Both the position numbers and the translations under genes were made by a program. A model generated the notes under the pieces. It was not told the origin of the DNA, made no database searches, and was given only the letters and a program-made list of their open reading frames with translations. A stretch of DNA of 8,131 bases, taken from Nitrospiraceae bacterium (GTDB lineage: Bacteria; Nitrospirota; Nitrospiria; Nitrospirales; UBA8639). Positions 6,959-8,131 of this stretch are shown one piece after another; position 1 is the first letter of the stretch; the number at the start of each line of letters is the position of its first letter. The stretch spans positions 1 to 8,131 of the forward strand of contig DOFS01000085.1 of the NCBI GenBank assembly GCA_003523945.1, in the 5' to 3' direction.

Positions 6959-7157
6959 AAGCACCTGTATCAATTTCGCCTGTATCGAAAGGATAATTTG
7001 GTGAAACAGGTCCCCAGGAAGGTTCGCCCTGAAATAAGGGAAACGAGGATTGAATGGAAAGACGAATGGCTCACCAGTTCAAAGTCCTAGCATGGGCGAT
7101 ACTTTAAACGTCGCTCATCCATAGCTGGTTAGGCCCTGTCGCCTTAGAAAACCTGCG

Positions 7158-7183
7158 TACCTCTCAGATACTATAATGAGGTA
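7158..7183 (+). promoter_or_regulatory. Promoter -10 box bracketed by an inverted repeat, upstream of the DCC gene
   Basis: A consensus TATAAT lies at 7172-7177, 67 nt before GTG 7245, with no good -35 box at the usual distance. The 6-bp arms TACCTC (7158-7163) and GAGGTA (7178-7183) flank it, separated by 14 nt. A weak -35 with arms around the -10 is what a repressor or activator site would look like. The regulator is unknown. Confidence 0.45.
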
Positions 7184-7244
7184 AGCCATTTTTGCAGATT
7201 GACCGGCGCGGCTAAAAGCACAATCAAGAAAAAGAGCACGTCAC

Positions 7245-7679
7245 GTGAAACAGGGATCTTCCTTACCATCCCATGACTGGGGCAAGCACGAGAAGGTGAT
7301 TGTCTTTGATGGGGTGTGTAATTTTTGCAATGCGTTTGTCAATTTTGTCCTCGAGCGGGATTCCCGAGGATTCTTTAAATTCGGAACGCTTCAATCCCAA
7401 CCGGCACAGGACATTCTCACTCACCTGCATCTTTCGACCCAGGATTATGAAACCTTTTTACTGCTAGAACACGGGAAGGTCTTCACAAGATCCACTGCAG
7501 CTCTCAAAATTTTTCGCAGCCTTCCTGGAGCTTGGCGCTGGCTGTATGCCTTCATCATCATTCCCCGGCCTCTTCGAGATATGGTGTACAGCTTCATCGC
7601 CCGGCATCGCTATCAATGGATGGGAAAATCCGACTCGTGTCGCGTACCTACTTCAAACGAACGGACCAGATTTATTTAG
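7245..7679 (+). CDS. DCC-family thiol-disulfide oxidoreductase (DUF393, YuxK-like)
   Basis: This 144-residue protein matches the DCC family in length and layout. VIVFDGVCNFCNAFVNFVLERD spans 18-39 with Asp22, Cys25 and Cys28, the D-x-x-C-x-x-C core that names the family and resembles thioredoxin-type redox sites. The middle part has FGTLQSQPAQ and a hydrophobic segment GAWRWLYAFIIIPRPLRDMV. The end has RYQWMGKSDSCRVPT (122-136), another family signature with Cys132. The exact substrate of this family is not established. The start is GTG 7245; no other Met precedes the motif, and an AAAGAG lies about 9-10 nt upstream. It is a single gene with its own -10 box, convergent with the metallophosphoesterase 26 bp away. 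Confidence 0.88.
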   Translation: MKQGSSLPSHDWGKHEKVIVFDGVCNFCNAFVNFVLERDSRGFFKFGTLQSQPAQDILTHLHLSTQDYETFLLLEHGKVFTRSTAALKIFRSLPGAWRWLYAFIIIPRPLRDMVYSFIARHRYQWMGKSDSCRVPTSNERTRFI

Positions 7680-7685
7680 CGGGAC

Positions 7686-7709
7686 CTGATGGCCTTCCGG
7701 CGACATCAG
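7686..7709 (+). terminator. Terminator-like hairpin after the DCC gene
   Basis: CTGATGGCC (7686-7694), loop TTCC and GGC-GA-CATCAG (7699-7709) form a 9-bp stem with a 2-nt bulge, followed by TTTCT on the plus strand. It begins 6 nt after the DCC stop and includes the TGA stop of the opposing gene. No T-run follows on the minus strand, so it should act mainly on the DCC transcript. Confidence 0.45.
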
Positions 7710-8131
7710 TTTCTACCGATTGCCCCTCCTTCACCCTCACCGCCTTCTACCACCATTGATTGGAGAAACAGTTCTTCAAGGTCGAAGCTCTCTTGAATAC
7801 ACGGAGCACCATATTCGGCAGAACCCGTAAGAACCCGCAGATTGGGTCGCAGGTGAACGGTCCCCGCATGATGGGTATGGCCACACAAAACGGTGATTTG
7901 ACAATCCGGTCGTTCCCGTGATGCGTAAAGTAATACCTCGCCAACGGCCTGGCAGGCAAAATAGGGAAGCCAATCATCGTTTCCCATTTTCCCCTGATAC
8001 CAGCAGGCTTCTTTAAATGGCGGGACATGCGTCAGGCAAATGACGCGCTGATATGATGACAAGGCCTCATCCAATCGATCCCGCAAATAGCAAGCCGCCT
8101 CATCTCCCAACGCACGGAGTTTGCGTAATAC
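7706..8131 (-). CDS. Metallophosphoesterase, C-terminal part (5' end outside window)
   Basis: The frame is open from the window edge (8131) to TGA 7708-7706, giving 141 visible residues; a TTG at 8110 is internal, since the upstream codons continue the same protein. Two calcineurin-like motifs are present: LTHVPPF at visible residues 33-39 and CGHTHHAG at 83-90, whose histidines bind the two metal ions. Between them, [20 protein letters not shown] is typical of a group of bacterial phosphoesterases. The end ([20 protein letters not shown]) closes the fold, and a short Glu/Gly-rich tail follows. The N-terminal metal motifs (D-x-H, G-D-x-x-D, G-N-H-[DE]) must lie beyond the window. The enzyme is expected to cleave phosphate mono- or diesters; its substrate is unknown. 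It is convergent with the DCC gene, with a hairpin shared by both ends. Confidence 0.85.
   Translation of the reverse strand, partial: VLRKLRALGDEAACYLRDRLDEALSSYQRVICLTHVPPFKEACWYQGKMGNDDWLPYFACQAVGEVLLYASRERPDCQITVLCGHTHHAGTVHLRPNLRVLTGSAEYGAPCIQESFDLEELFLQSMVVEGGEGEGGAIGRN

Larger units (their letters stand above)
6671..7090 (+). pseudogene. Possible decayed or recoded gene, one frame interrupted by a single TAG
   Basis: One plus-strand frame is open from just after a TGA at 6668-6670 to a TAG at 7088-7090, broken only by a TAG at 6917-6919. The segment before the break ends KVWDKDRVCQGPSGHPSGAF. After the break come 56 codons including LWSNRKHLYQFRLYRKDN and VRPEIRETRIEWKDEWL, which look like real protein. 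No good start is in this frame; an ATG at 6669 in another frame has an AGAGG 7 nt upstream but stops after 13 codons, so a frameshift may have separated start and body. I do not recognise the protein. The alternative is chance open frames in a non-coding region. Confidence 0.3.

Overview
This 8.1 kb window reads as chromosomal DNA of a Gram-negative-type bacterium with roughly balanced GC. Protein style (Na+/solute symporter, nucleotide-translocase-like MFS protein, DCC-family oxidoreductase, acidic-tailed hypotheticals) would fit an environmental lineage such as Nitrospirota. That taxonomic guess is an inference from general look only; no rRNA or other marker is present.

Layout. Positions 2-262 (+) hold the end of a small exported protein. 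A small hypothetical follows at 543-722 (+). From about 912 to 6113 everything is on the minus strand. In transcription order this block is: a 202-aa soluble protein of unknown function (6113-5505) behind a near-consensus sigma-70 promoter and a leader of about 170 nt; an MFS/NTT-like transporter (5202-3898); an AIG2-type gamma-glutamylcyclotransferase (3792-3304); a three-helix membrane protein starting 2 nt after the previous stop (3301-2885); and a sodium:solute symporter (2834-912). The last three genes are tightly spaced and probably form one transcription unit. Positions 6114-7244 are about 1.1 kb without a confident gene. On the right, a DCC-family thiol-disulfide oxidoreductase (7245-7679, +) faces the C-terminal part of a metallophosphoesterase (8131-7706, -, cut by the window edge). 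A terminator-like hairpin lies between them.

How the genes may work together. The minus-strand cluster combines two multi-helix transporters, a small membrane protein and a gamma-glutamyl-cleaving enzyme. This would suit uptake or turnover of amino-acid or peptide-like solutes, but no substrate can be read from the sequence.

Points of most interest. (1) The 202-aa gene's TAA is followed in the same frame by 28 protein-like codons with an acidic end, so readthrough or a recent nonsense change is possible. (2) In the gene-poor region, one plus-strand frame stays open from 6671 to 7090 apart from a single TAG, and looks like a decaying or recoded gene. (3) A 6-bp inverted repeat brackets a consensus -10 box upstream of the DCC gene. 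No CRISPR array, insertion sequence, phage gene or RNA gene was recognised, and I see no convincing new defence or mobile system.
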